64,000 nucleotides of DNA, from positions 62,001 to 126,000 of the forward strand of contig JACGCM010000910.1 of the NCBI GenBank assembly GCA_014058105.1, read 5' to 3'. The DNA is from Kingdonia uniflora. Its lineage: Eukaryota; Streptophyta; Magnoliopsida; Ranunculales; Circaeasteraceae. Shown here one piece after another: positions 22,763 to 34,642 of the stretch. The notes below the pieces were generated by a model, which saw nothing but the letters and a program-made list of their open reading frames with translations, made no database searches and had not been told where the DNA came from. Within the stretch, counting starts at the first letter, position 1; every line of letters begins with the position of its first letter. The translations under genes and the position numbers were made by a program.

Positions 22763-24030
22763 ATGACAAACATGAACCTGAGAAGCCATTCTAATACCGT
22801 CAGAGATCAGAATATACCAGGAACTATTGATCTTTACAATGCCGAACTCGAGCTTCAGCAATAAATGGCCCCAAAAAAAGCCCAAAGAATGGAAGATCAG
22901 CGTGTCCACGCTCAAGCTCTTCAAATGGAGAGAGACGAATGACGGAAGGCCTTAAATTAACAGAGTCAAACACATCAGAAAGAAATAAAATGACTGAGGA
23001 GAACATAGGATTGATTAACCGATCGACAAACGTCCTCTCTACTCGCTCAAAAAGAGCACAAATCAAGAACAATTCAACGTGATTATCCACCAAGGGAAGA
23101 AGAGCTCCGTGTTTCTCGATCCAGATCCAGAAACCCAAATAAAGCCTCTCGACATTTTGGATTAATATCCTCAGCATCGACAACTCAGGGGAGTCGACGC
23201 ACTCGTCATCAAACTCCCCCGCCCGAAAGATGACCAATTAGGGATCGGTTGGGACTATAAGGGCAAAGATATTTTATTCCTCAAATTATAGCCTTACTTC
23301 TTCCCCCACAATAATTTGTCACCTTGGACGACCTCAATAACAGGATCCAGGCCATAATTCTGGCATTCCAGGTCAACGATCCGTGCATGATAGAATCGAG
23401 ATAAACCCCATTTCCCCTCATCTCAAAATTTTACCCATTCCGGACAATCTCCATATGCCCAAATTTATTCAGTATGCAGGCCTAACTGGCCCGCTTACAC
23501 ATGTTCATTACTTCAAGGCCGCAGTCGGGTTATATTCCAAACTCGAGCACATGTTATGTAGACTCTTCAGCATGAGCCTAAAGCAAGAACCATTACGTTG
23601 GTTCCATACTATTCAAGAGGCCTCCATCATCACGTTCAGCCAGTTTCAACATCTTTTCGAATTCAATTATGCTCATACCAGAGAGTGAGAGATCACTGTC
23701 GACTCTTTGTTTTACTTCGAGCAGGGTGCGAAAGAGAACCTGGCAAACTTTTATAAACTCTTCCTATAGAAAATAAGGAAAATAGGGAACTCAGATCCTA
23801 AAATCATCGTTCCACCATTTACTTTCACCCTGTACATTGACTCAAAATTTTGAGAAGAACTTACTCTACACAAGACGCATACAGTCACTGAGATGATTGA
23901 TGTGGCTAATAGCTACATCAAACTGGAGCGATCAAAGAAGATAAGATGAAGAGCTTGTCTGTAATCTATTCTTGGGAAACATCTTCGACCCCATCTCAAC
24001 GAGCAGTCACTACCAAAATGCCTAAATAAC
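22763..24030 (+). pseudogene. Element Y gag
   Basis: It starts at the ATG on 22763 (MTNMNLRSHSNTVRDQN), 45 bp after the PBS. A charged part is followed by the capsid core at 23383-23688 (MPKFIQYAGLTGPLTHVHYF, VGLYSKLEHMLCRLFSMSLK). The next part (ANFYKLFL, TEMIDVANSYIKLE) matches gag of the other elements. At least six stops are present. At about 24030 the sequence jumps to the region upstream of the small antisense ORFs. That junction resembles element 2 near 43950 (shared ggacactctgccc). All of pol and the large antisense gene are therefore deleted. Confidence 0.75.
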
Positions 24031-24451
24031 TAAATCAACTTTTTTCCGTAATCCAAGAAAGCATCATGATGCCTGCAGGACACTCTGCCCTAGGTTCCAT
24101 ACCGTTTTTGACATGCCAGCTATTTGGACTGTCTGTTTTGCCAATCAAAGCCAATCGACCTTCAAAATACTTTCCTCTAATCCTCGAATAATTGTCTACA
24201 TTACCTTTCGAACATTCATCCTCAGATAACTTGATATTCGAATTCAAAACATGCCAATAATGCGTGTCTCAAGCAAACTGTTTTCGTGCCAAAATTACTT
24301 TCGAGTATTATAGTTGTCCTACTTACACAAAGACAGTTCAGTATCTCACTTCGACAGTCATCTCATAAATTGTCAAGTTCATTCGGGCAGACGCCCGTAC
24401 ACCAAAATATAGAAGAAAATAATCAACAATCAAAAGAAACTACAAACACTC

Positions 24452-24823
24452 CTACCATCCAATTTTACCATAATAAAGTAGCCCCAATTTACAGACGAGA
24501 CAGTTCTTCGAAGACACAGCCTTAACATCTTCCTTGTCCACCACCTCCTCAGACAAAGACTCTAGGAAGGCCAACCTGTCGCTAGAAAGTGGGCCTATCA
24601 TTTGTAGTACCCTCCACCGGTATGCATAGGGTATCCTACTAATGGGTTCCCCTGGCTCCACTTCAAACAAATTTGGCATAGCCCAATACAGGCCTCGATC
24701 GCTAAAATACCTCTGCTTCAGTTTGAGTGTCTTCTCCCGTATAGGAAGGACCCTTGCCGCCACCCGGTTTTGGTACTTGGTGTTAGAAGCCTTTTTGTTG
24801 TTTTGGGACGAAGACGTAGACAT
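24452..24823 (-). CDS. Element Y small antisense ORF, type B
   Basis: An open frame of 123 codons from ATG 24823 (MSTSSSQNNKKASNTKYQNR). The middle has MPNLFEVEPGEPIS and YRWRVLQMIGPL, followed by an acidic stretch and KNCLVCK near the C-terminus. The same plan is found at 44750-44424 and, broken, at 47658-47959. A TATA-like box (GTATAAG, 24882-24876) lies about 55 bp upstream. I do not recognise the family. It is antisense to the retrotransposon's own genes. This is the only member with an unbroken frame. Confidence 0.6.
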   Translation of the reverse strand: MSTSSSQNNKKASNTKYQNRVAARVLPIREKTLKLKQRYFSDRGLYWAMPNLFEVEPGEPISRIPYAYRWRVLQMIGPLSSDRLAFLESLSEEVVDKEDVKAVSSKNCLVCKLGLLYYGKIGW

Positions 24824-24875
24824 TTTTCTTGAAGAAGAAGGAACATATGAATGAAGTTCTCCTAAAAACACCCTA

Positions 24876-24882
24876 CTTATAC
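24876..24882 (-). promoter_or_regulatory. TATA-like box, element Y type B ORF
   Basis: GTATAAG on the minus strand within a context (AAGTATAAGTAGGGTG) nearly identical to the box upstream of the homologous ORF in element 2 (AAGTATAAATAGGGTG, 44809-44820). Confidence 0.6.
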
Positions 24883-24898
24883 TTGAAAGCAGATACAT

Positions 24899-25445
24899 TT
24901 AAACCCTCCTTAATCAGAACCGTATTACTCACAGTCTTCAAATGTTTCCCTCGGAATCTCAACAGTCAAACAATTTTAACTTCCCAGACTCAACCGTTTC
25001 AGCAGCATGCGCATCCAACACCTATTTTTGAGGTTTTACAGTCACAACATCTGCAGTTTTGAACCTTCGATCCCTCAATGCCTCCTCCTACAACTCTTTC
25101 AATACATACATTGAACTTCAAGATTTCAGAGTCAATTACTCGTTCTAGGTTGAATATTAACCATTATCTTCGATACCTACATGTCATGCCGAAGCACTTT
25201 TCCCCTCAAAGATAGTTATTATTATTATTTACCCTTTGAAGTTGGATGTTCGATTCCGCGCCTACAATCTATTCGCCTACCATATTTACCAGATACAAAA
25301 TTACATAGTTTCAGTGAAATGCTATTCTCATTCCATTACGTTGATTACAACAAAGAGAAGATAGAGGAAGAAGAGGAAAATCTACAGAAACAATAGCAGA
25401 AACAAATACCTTCAAATACAGTAATACAGAAAATAACATAACCTA
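24899..25445. other. Spacer between small antisense ORFs
   Basis: No domain on either strand. It probably serves as promoter region of the type B ORF and 3' flank of the type A ORF. Confidence 0.4.
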
Positions 25446-25814
25446 TCACCACCACCACCCTTCCACTATCTTATGAAGAACCCGCCCTATTTCAGACAGG
25501 CCAGATCCTCCTATCGAGCCCTGCCCCTCCACCAACTGATCTTCTTCCTGAGTAAGATGTTCCGCTAAACTCGACAGGAAGAGGTAAGGTTCTTCAGTAG
25601 CCGTGAACCTCCACCGAAACATTTCCCACATCTAAGTATAGGAGTGCCCATTGATCGACTCCCCAGGCTCTACCTCCACCAGGTCTGGCATATCCCAGTT
25701 GAGTTCCTTGTCCCTAAAGAACTTCAGTTTCAGTTCAGATGTTTTTCGCCCTACGCGATAGCCTCTGGCAAAATCCATCCTTCTCTGATAGCATGTATTA
25801 GGAGTGGTATCAAT
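25446..25814 (-). pseudogene. Element Y small antisense ORF, type A
   Basis: It reads DTTPNTCYQRRMDFARGYRV, KLKFFRDKELNWDMPDL, VEVEPGESING, a stop, then RWRFTATEEPYLFLSSLAEH and an acidic tail ending in histidine- or tryptophan-coding repeats (caccaccacc). It aligns with 46779-47117 in element 3. The initiating codon has become ATT. A TATA box (CTATAAATAG, 25890-25881) lies upstream. Function unknown. Confidence 0.6.
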
Positions 25815-25880
25815 TTGTTTTCACATAAAATAGATAAAGAAACTAAAGATGAAGAGTATACAGTGGTACCATCAAAAGCC

Positions 25881-25890
25881 CTATTTATAG
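25881..25890 (-). promoter_or_regulatory. TATA box, element Y type A ORF
   Basis: CTATAAATAG on the minus strand, about 67 bp upstream of the lost start codon of the type A ORF. Confidence 0.6.
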
Positions 25891-26052
25891 CTTCATTAAC
25901 AACATTTATTACTCTGTAATTATAAACTTCGCAATTACTCTCCTTTATTACCTTCCTCAGAAATAAAATATGCCTCAGTAAACCATTCGACTTCTAACAA
26001 CCAATAGTTTTTCTCAGCAAATGCCTTTACACCTATTTTTGAGACCCTTGCT

Positions 26053-26160
26053 GAGAGGGGGCAAATGTAGTAGCCGACTCGCAGCCTTCTAACTCCAGTC
26101 GAACACTCGAAGTTAGGACCCTATACCTGCGAGTAAGAGATGTTTGAATCCTTCTCACGG
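26053..26160 (+). repeat. Element Y polypurine tract and first about 95 bp of its 3' LTR
   Basis: GAGAGGGGGCAAA (26053-26065) is followed by TGTAGTAGCCGACTCGCAGCC, the start of the LTR family also present at 44998. LTR homology stops near 26155, and gag sequence of element 2 begins at about 26163. The rest of the LTR, the PBS and the gag start of element 2 are deleted. Confidence 0.8.
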
Positions 26161-26162
26161 TC

Positions 26163-27080
26163 GAAGTACCTCAAAATTTCCATACCCCCAAAAATAGCAA
26201 ATACCGTAATACCAACCCTCAGTCTCATGTCCTCGAATTTCAAAATTCTTTGAGTCTGTATTCCACGGCAGACCGCATCTTATGCGGAATGTTTCCTACC
26301 AGTTTAACTGATAGCCCTCTCAAATGGTACCACAGCCTCCTTAATTGTTCGATTTGAAGCTTCGAACAATTTTTAAGCCTTTTTATCGCCCAGTTTGCCT
26401 TTAATATAGACAGAAAGGTCCGGGTCGATGCCCTCTTCAACTTCCTCAAATCCCCCAGTGAAATGCTTGAAGCTTTCACCAAACAGTTTCTTGATGAGTC
26501 GCGCAAAGTTGAAAGCCTCAACTGTGTGAATGTTGTTCTCGCATACTCTAACGCACAGCCAGATCACAGTCGCGTTAAGGAGTACATCGTGCTTCATAAA
26601 CCACGAACCCTCGAGGAGATGTTATCTAAGGTTGTCGGATACATCGACCTCGAATGCCTCCGTGAATCCAATCGCCCGGGGAAAGCCTCGAACACCAACC
26701 ATAACAAGCCTCGACCATCTTCTACGCCCATGGTCGCTCTTGTCTCATAGAAGACTGAGAGCCAAAAGTACCCCCACTCCAATGGCACCCCTGCTGAGAT
26801 TTGTAAAAAAGGCCCATGTTGATCCTTCCCAAGCTCACTGCTCCCATCAGCACCCTTCTCACACAAATATAGGCCAACCTAATTTGGCACACCCCCTACC
26901 CCATTGAGGTCTGGAAAGATGAGCCTTGCTATCAAAATCACAAGTACAGCTACCATTCTAGTAATAAATGCTCTGCTCTGTAACTATCACTAGAGATGAT
27001 TCTTAAGGCAGGTCGCCAACATCGATATATCGCCGATCTTCCCAGCTATTTCGACGAGTCGTATCTTAAGCCTCAACCAA
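26163..27080 (+). pseudogene. Element 2 gag
   Basis: It begins inside the capsid region (PKNSKYRNTNPQSHVLEFQN, about 26185) and continues through PLKWYHSLL and EMLEAFTKQFLDESRKVESL to a finger-like region (CYQNHKYSYHSSNKCSAL, about 26935-26990) of the CxxH...HxxNxC type seen in element 3. The N-terminal third is missing because of the deletion at 26160. Several stops interrupt the frame. Confidence 0.75.
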
Positions 27081-27960
27081 CTCCATCAACCAACCCAGCC
27101 GAGGTAAATATTTTCTAACTCCACCTTATCGAAGTTAACGACATCGACAGTGGTCATACTCGAAGCAAACGCAAATGAGTCAAAGAGTGTTGTAAGCTTA
27201 CCTATCATGAGAAGTTTCCCATCCATTTACTAAAATCTAGCCAATGCCCTTGACCTGAAGGTATATCCTTCATCGATTGCGATACTTTTCATGTTCGCTT
27301 CCCCTACTCTGACCCCTTGGTCCTTATGATTAAGATCAATCACCTCGTCCTCCATACCATGCGCATTGATACGGGCCGTACAACAGATGTACTATTCTTC
27401 CAGACTGTTTGAGCCATGCAAAATATAGACCCCATTAAACCAACCAATGTTGAGCTCATGGGCTTTAATGGGGCTACCAAAGTCACCGTTGGTCGCATTA
27501 GCCTCCCTGTTACCACCGGTTCAATCACCCTTCAAATCAGTTTTCTCGTCATCGAGAAGAAATCTGAATACCTGGGCATTCAAGGGCACAATTGGCTGCA
27601 TACCATGAAAACCATACCTTTAACTTACCACCAAATACTTCGTTTCGATACCCCTTGTGGCACGTGGAACACAAAAGGCTCTCAATACCTTACCCGCTCA
27701 TACGAGCACCCTGAGATCGATCTTACCAGAAAACTCATCAAGTCATAACAATTAATGCTTCTTGTACTCCCCACACCAGTCAAACCCACTATATACATTG
27801 AACTCGACGATCCTGGTCGAGGTACATTTATTGGTAGTTTTTTGGATGAGGTCGAACTCCTCGAGCTCACCACTTTTCTTTGAGCAAATAAAGATGCCTT
27901 CACCTGGACCTTCCATGAGATGCCTGGTGTCGACTGAACCCTAGCCTGACATCGTCTTGA
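27081..27960 (+). pseudogene. Element 2 aspartic protease region
   Basis: The active-site segment reads LVLHTMRIDTGRTTDVLF near 27340-27395 (element 3: LIDTGGATDVLF). DTG is kept, but the second glycine of DTGG is arginine. Residues 27416-27748 (VELMGFNGATKVTVGRISLP, SEYLGIQGHNWLHTM) form the remainder. The protease cuts the gag-pol precursor. Stops precede and follow. Confidence 0.8.
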
Positions 27961-28779
27961 CCTCATCCCTCATTCTACCGCCGTGAAGCAGAAGAAGTGC
28001 ATTTTGGCACCAAGGATTCGAAAAGCAGTGAACCTCGAGGTCAAAAAACTCTTAGCCATAGATTTTATCAGAGAAGTCAAGTACGCTGATTGAATCTCCA
28101 ATATTGTGATTGTTTCTAAAAAGAATGACAAGATTCGAATATGCGTCGACTTCACAGACCTCAACAAACATGCACCGAAGGACAGTTTTCCTCTTCCAAT
28201 CATTTTAGCACTCCTGAATGCCACAGCCAGTCATGAACGACTATCCATGATGGACGCGGCTTCAAGTTACAATAATTGCTTGGCTAGTCGGTCGAAGTTT
28301 ACATCAACGACATTTTATACAAAAGCCTCCAAACCGACCCATATAAAGGACCTCACTGAAGTATTCGCCATACTTTGGTCATATAATATAAAACTTAACC
28401 ACACAAATGTTAGTTGGTATTTCTTCTGATAAATTTTTGGGCCACCTCATCAGCAATCGAGGTATCAAAATCGATCATACTCATATTCGTGCCCTCATCG
28501 ATATGCCTTCCCCTCGAACAATAAAAGATGTCCAAAATGTTGCTAGCAAGATAGCTACCCTCAACAGTTTTATTTCGAAATTCTCAGATCGCTGTGCTTG
28601 GCTTTTCTCCCTCTTACGCGAGCAAGACGTCCACAAGGCCAAAAATAAGAATAACCTCAAAATTAATTGGACACCCGATTGTGAACAGGCCATCCTAGAA
28701 CTCAAAACATACCTTGGTCAACCACCCATCATCAGCACCCCCATCGAAGGTGAAATGCTTTCTTTATAACTTGCAGTTA
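27961..28779 (+). pseudogene. Element 2 reverse transcriptase (5' part)
   Basis: RICVDFTDLNKHAPKDSFPL and MMDAASSYN are followed at once by VEVYINDILYKS in another frame. About 140 bp, which in element 3 encode the PFGL segment, are deleted. The catalytic YxDD reads YIND. The connection domain continues (FLGHLISNRGIKIDHTHIRA, LKTYLGQPPIISTP) to 28769. The frame is then cut by the CACTA insertion and resumes at 37938 with TDISISSVLIRL. Confidence 0.85.
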
Positions 28780-28794
28780 CACTACACCAATTTT

Positions 28795-29160
28795 ACTAAA
28801 TTACCACGGTCCTTATCTATCGTAATTGTCATTTTGCCGCGGATAAAGTATGTAGTGAAGGTCTGTAGTAAAAGGTGCGTGGCAATATTTTTGTCACAGA
28901 GTTTAACTGTGGTTATCTAATTTATATTGATACGGAGTAAATCTGAGGTAATTTTTTTGCCACGGGGTTTAATGTGGTTATCTAATTTATATTAATACGG
29001 AGTAAATCCGTGGCAATTTTTTTGCCGGGGTGTTTTTCTGTAGTTATCTAATTTATATTGACACATAGTAAATCCGTGGCAAATTTTTTTCCATGGATAA
29101 TATCAGTAGTATAATTAAGATATTTACCCCTGCTTTAGTCCGTGGTAATTTAATTTTTAT
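28795..29160. repeat. CACTA 2 left subterminal repeats
   Basis: Four imperfect units contain ggttatctaatttatattgata and agtaaatccgtggcaattttttt (about 28910, 28975, 29040 and 29140). The motif ATCCGTGG with its neighbours recurs at the right end (about 37845-37915). Confidence 0.75.
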
Positions 29161-30984
29161 TTATTTTTTAAAAAAATTAAAAAAATAGACAAAACCTATA
29201 CAATTCAGAAAAACTAATTGCACCTGTTATATACATCATATAACATATATAAACAAAAACACAAATTTAATAACTTGCTTCATTTATAAATATTGGCCCA
29301 AAAATTCCAGGTACACTGGTTACAAGCTATATACATGTTCCCTATAAAAAAAAAGGAAATAAAAAAAGGAAGCGCAGTGACTTCAAAAGCAAAGGATTAA
29401 TATAACAGTGTTCAAACCATAACCTCAAAAGTAGTAACGGATCCAAGAATAGGGAGCGCCATCATTCCATTATAAAAGTCTTCAAAAAGATGGGAAGCAC
29501 CTTGCAAGAAAATTAATATAACAAATAAATTATAAGGGTCAAACCCTTTGAACTTTTAGTTGTTAAATGGATAACAAGAGGAAATTCAAAAAATGTACAA
29601 GAGTTTATAAGAACATTTACCTAATAAGATTATAACATACACAAAATTTCTTAGTTTGGTGTGATGCAGCTTCTGGTCATGTTGCATAGCAATTCAGATT
29701 TCAAGTTACCTGTTTATGACTAGGAATGCATGACTAACTTAGTTCATAAAAACTTAATGTACTCGAGTACCAAGAATCCAGTTCTAAGAACGGTTAAGGA
29801 ATTCACGAATAGTAGAAGGGCTCCTAGACAATAACCAACTCTAAACAAAGAGTACAGAGAATATGAGGTCTTTATGACTATCGAACGGAATAACTTACAG
29901 TTATGGTTCCCTTAGAGGGCTTCTAATTGCACTAACACCATCATCAAAAGGTTAATGAAAGCAATTAAAAATTCAAACATGCATTAGCTAAGTTAACTTA
30001 AAATTGATTTATTACAAGGAATAAGAATACTTGACAAGTTCTTAAAGGACTAGATACTGTACCTTTTTCTGGATTGTTCTGCCAGTTGTATCGATGTCAA
30101 CCTTTCAATAAAAAAATAACCTGAAGTGAAGTAAGAGATACCAGCTCCAGTCCAACTAAAGTAAGAGATGCGAGCTCCAAATAACCTAAATTGGAAGATG
30201 TCAGCCCCATGTAGCTTTGTATTAGATTATATTTCAAGTTATAATATATCAACAAAAGAATATTAATAACTCCCTTCATTCATTTATCAATAAACAATAA
30301 CGCATCCATGTATACTGGTTTTGTAAGAAGGAAATAAAAAGAACATTATACAAATGAGGCATCAAGTATACCTCTCATGAATTAATTAATTCCCTCAAAT
30401 GGAACAACCATTTCTACTTCCTATCTCACAGCCTCAACTCATTTTGCATGAACACTAGATCCTGGTCCAATGGCTCAAAAAGTTATGGAGTCATCTGCAA
30501 CATATTTGAGCTGTTTACGAAGAACATATCAGATAACTTGACGACTATAAGAAAATAAAAATAAAAACATTAATTATTTTACCACATCGTATACATGTTA
30601 AAAATTTGAGAAAACAAATATTAGCTATTTAAGTACCTTCATTTCACAACTAGTTATGTAGTCGTGCTTCACATTGTTTGAGACCCATTCATAGAGATTA
30701 AATCTACAACTCCAGTATTCTCATGTAGAACCATATTAAATGTGGTGTCCCATCTAGGATAATAAAATGCTAAAACTATATAATAGTCAGACAATAGCTA
30801 AAACTAAAAGTAAAATAAAAAATGTGTAACGGAGAAGCATTGGCAAAGGGGCACAGAAGCTAAGCCTTCTCCTTAACACAAAAGAATAACAGAGGATCTA
30901 GTCCTACTTAGGGACCCTTCGTAAATGGTTCGGGTCTGAAACCCAAGGAATTGTTCAGCAATTTAAATTTAACTAAACACTCAC
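29161..30984. other. CACTA 2 interior, left spacer
   Basis: AT-rich, no long ORF. It should contain the 3' part of the captured IDM1-like gene if that was included, but I identify no exon with confidence. Confidence 0.4.
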
Positions 30985-33900
30985 CTACTCATGCGTCATC
31001 TTGTTGAAACCAAATTTATCTGTCCATATCGTTCCTACCTCATTAGCAGCTGAAAGCACTATGTTTCTCGCATTCAAGAACCCCAAGAATATCTCCACGC
31101 AAGAGAACAAAGCCTGAAAGTAACCCTGTAAATAGAAATAAGTGTCATCAAAATCCCATAAGATACAATATTATGAAGACATTTTTAAAATACGAAAAAC
31201 GAGTTATATGTAGAGTATAAAAAGAAAAAGAAAAATATATATTTAGTTCATAGACTTCCCTCAAAGCTAGGTTACCAAAAATGAAGCAAATTATAGTGTA
31301 TAATAGTCAGCGGTTGTTGGAAAAAACTATGGCATAATTATTTAAACAAAAGGCAGACTACAGCCAAGTCGTTTCGATTTGTATAGTACTTTTTTACAAG
31401 AAGAGTTACTCAAAGGATTTTAAGCCGGGAGTAAATAAAAAACTAAATATCCCTAAAGACTTATGTTTTCCATCTCCAATAAGTAAATAAATTTACTCTT
31501 TTTCATGAAAGAGCACTAAACCCAAGCAAATCAAGGTCCTGACTTGGCACTAGACACATCAGCCGAGTCCATTTCAAACAAATAAAGATGGTCAGTAAGG
31601 TATAGACTCGAGCTCTGTCTTGGGTGCATGACTGACTTTTTTTATAGTTTTGGGTTTTGTGTATTCTTGGTTAAATTGTTTCTCCACAATACAAATAAAA
31701 TAAATCTAGTATTTTCCATCCAATAACACCCCTAATAACTACAAAGGTTAAATTAGGACTTTAATTAGGGAGTTAACATTTGAAAGAAGAATCTTAGGAT
31801 TGTTATGTTTTCAAGAGAAAGAACCCTAGTTTTGATTTGCTAGTATCATCGAGTTTGTCCTTTGGTCTTAGTGATTATTTAGAGTTACTTTGATTAAATT
31901 GTGTCATTCGCATAGAAGTGGCATCTACTTACCCTCCAGGTTTAGTATGCATAGAAGATACAGTGGAATTTATATGGATTCACAAAATCAAGAGAGAAAT
32001 ATGGAGAGAAACCATATCGCTTCCCGATATGTATTTCCAAAGTTATTCTCTACACCTCACCCTTCCCAACTTCAAACAACAGAAACCATCAATTCTTAAT
32101 ATTTGTCCCTTGAGGCTCTAAATACTTAAATAATTAATACCTTTCTCTTCCTTATGTACTCCACCTCAAACCCGCAAACTTGCCTTACAACTTACAAGAT
32201 CAAATCAAAAAGGTACCAAAAAGCGTCTAGACTCTAGAGGAACTTAGGTATTTTGTTTGATAACTAGAAACTAAGATACTTTTGTAGGCTGAACTAAAAT
32301 AATTATATATTTATATTTCACTAAACTTTATTCGACAATCCTCCTCTGATCTTATATTATCCTAACGAAACGTCGCCGGTCTCCATATTACGAATTAACT
32401 GTCATCGCATCAGCAGTGACCAAGCGGTATTACAATGTCCGGCTGTCCGTACCTTCTTTCGAATTTCAACACTTCAATCTTTGATATTTTACTTAAAAAC
32501 TATTCCAACTACTTTCTGATTTTCTGACCTACTTATTACTCCCATCACAATTTTTTCTGAATTGTTTTCAAAGTGGACGAAATTTTTTACAACAGCTCAT
32601 TAAAAAAGTATAATTAGTGTTGAATGTTTGTGGAGGTTGTTTGAATCAGCGCCCAGCAGCTACGACGATGGCGATAGCATTGTTGCGGAATGGCTGTCCC
32701 CACTCATTAAACGAGGTGAGGATGAGTCGGGAGAATCCTCCCATCTCGATTATTGGAAGTCAATTTAGGAGGTAGAGTGGCAATATCCCTCCCATCTCCA
32801 AATCCTACAGACACCTGCCAATATGGAGTATTTCCCTTATCCGTAAAATGTTTTAGTCTCTGAGCCCGCAGCGAAGCTACCAACCAAGTACGAAAAGAAC
32901 TAGAAATAATATGCCGTATCAGTAAACAATTTTCATGGAGAGGTAGGTCAATACATACAAAATTCCACTTGTTTCATTTAACGCTAATTTCACATATTAT
33001 ACTCATGAGCTTATAACATAAACAGCAATCCTTGACAAATAAAAAGGTGAATGCCAGAAACACAAGGAAAAAAAACTACAAATTCTAAGATCTTAAACCA
33101 ACTAAACAGTCTCACCTTTCCTTGGCAATCACAACTCTTTGCAACTATAGGAATTTTTGCGACCTCTACTCCCAAAATTTGTATGATCCCAGCCGATACC
33201 ATACATGAGCTGCAAGAGATAAAGCCTGGTAAGACGATGCACAATTAAGCTAATAAAATAACATGCTTCTAAGATATAGTTCGTACTTGACTGTCAATAT
33301 TGCACAATGCATCCCTCCAAACTCTTGGTCCTTTTGTTTATTCTGCAATACAATTATAGAAGAAAAGAATTAAAAATCTAATTCTACTGTGCGATATAAA
33401 AGAACAATAAACAGACGAACGACAATAGAAATGGGGAAAAAATCTTTATTCAGCCATAAACCATTGAGGGAATGAGGTCACGACCTGTTTCTGAATCAAC
33501 TATCAGGTCAAAGCGGTCTTGAGAAATATGAATTTTAGAGAGAGATAATTAACAGTTGTGATGACATGATATAAGAATGCAGCGAAGTATAAAAAAATGA
33601 AGAATACAAGAGACAATGTGATGTGACGCATCATTTTCCTATTAAGCATCTAATTTTGCCTCTCCTATTTTCCAGTTCTTCCATTTTTCAATCCTTAAGT
33701 ATTTATTTCCTTTAGAGTTTCAGAAATTTCTTTATTTCGTAAAAAATTTTAGCGAAATTTCTATTTGGAAATCCCAAGATAAATTAAGAAAGCTTTTTTA
33801 AATATCTATAAATAAAGGTGACGACCCTCCTTTGTCAGTAGATTATCATCAATGAAAATTAACAAAAATCAGTTTTCTTGAGTTAAGTTGAATTATTATA

Positions 33901-34642
33901 TTGTTGATTTACTAGTTTCAAACACAATATCGATGAAAGTACTCAAACAAATTAGATGCAAGCAAGTTGGAGCTGTAAAAGTTACAAAGTTAATTGTCAA
34001 TATATGAGTCATTCGTCAAAGTTAAGTGTGGTATATTTGCTAGATTAAACATCTTAAATGTACAAAATTAAATGAAAAACCACCATGGTAGATACTAATC
34101 ATAATTTACGTGTAATGATTATTCAAAAATATATGAACACTACCGCACCACATTAAGCGAATGAAGAATATAAGTTTTTCCATAAATTAATAAATACTTA
34201 CTTGAAAGATCGCTAAAGCACTTGAAAGCAGAGATCTGCTTCGAAGAGAGGAGTTCTTTCCACTAAGAAGATCCCATCTTATATCAAGTTCAGCATCGTT
34301 ATCCGAACTAGCTCCACACTTCTTCTTGATAAGATTTGAAATAGAGTCTGTTAATCTCTCAGATCCCTTAATTATCATCTTTCGTAAGCAGTCATTAATT
34401 CTTCCGCAATCTGAGCAGCAAAACCACTTCCCTGCTGGGTATCACTATGATATTATACGGTTATCATGCCATTAACCTTTTCGCATCACCGGAGTCATGT
34501 AACTACATATTAAAATATAGTTGCAAACTTTCAGGTATGTCAAAAGCAAACATGAAAAAAATAAACAAATTTGTATGGTGCACACCTTAAGCTCACCCAT
34601 TTTATGATCCTTCAAGCATCCAACATGATATTCCTTTTCACA
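30985..34642 (-). pseudogene. IDM1-like PHD-finger/GNAT acetyltransferase, captured gene fragment with introns
   Basis: Six minus-strand exons keep the order of plant IDM1-type proteins. 34642-34586: CEKEYHVGCLKDHKMGELK, zinc ligands of the PHD finger. About 34436-34202: KWFCCSDCGRIND to LSSALAIFQ, ending at a GTAAGT donor. About 33520-33452: FDLIVDSETGRDLIPSMVYG. 33342-33287: DQEFGGMHCAILTV. 33209-33116: MVSAGIIQILGVEVAKIPIV to CQGK, between TTGCAG and GTGAGA. 31125-30985: GYFQALFSCVEIFLGFLNAR and IWTDKFGF. The last five cover most of the acetyl-CoA-binding fold. The start, first PHD part and C-terminus are missing; a stop (TAG) ends the last exon. In Arabidopsis, IDM1 is a nuclear histone acetyltransferase that promotes active DNA demethylation. 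Other paralogues of this family are possible sources. Confidence 0.9.

Noticed and set aside
22824..23237. 137-codon minus-strand ORF
   Set aside because: Shadow of the element Y gag, which matches other gag proteins on the plus strand.
26530..26907. 125-codon plus-strand ORF
   Set aside because: Overlaps element 2 gag in another frame; composition is Pro/Ser/His-rich as expected for a shifted frame.
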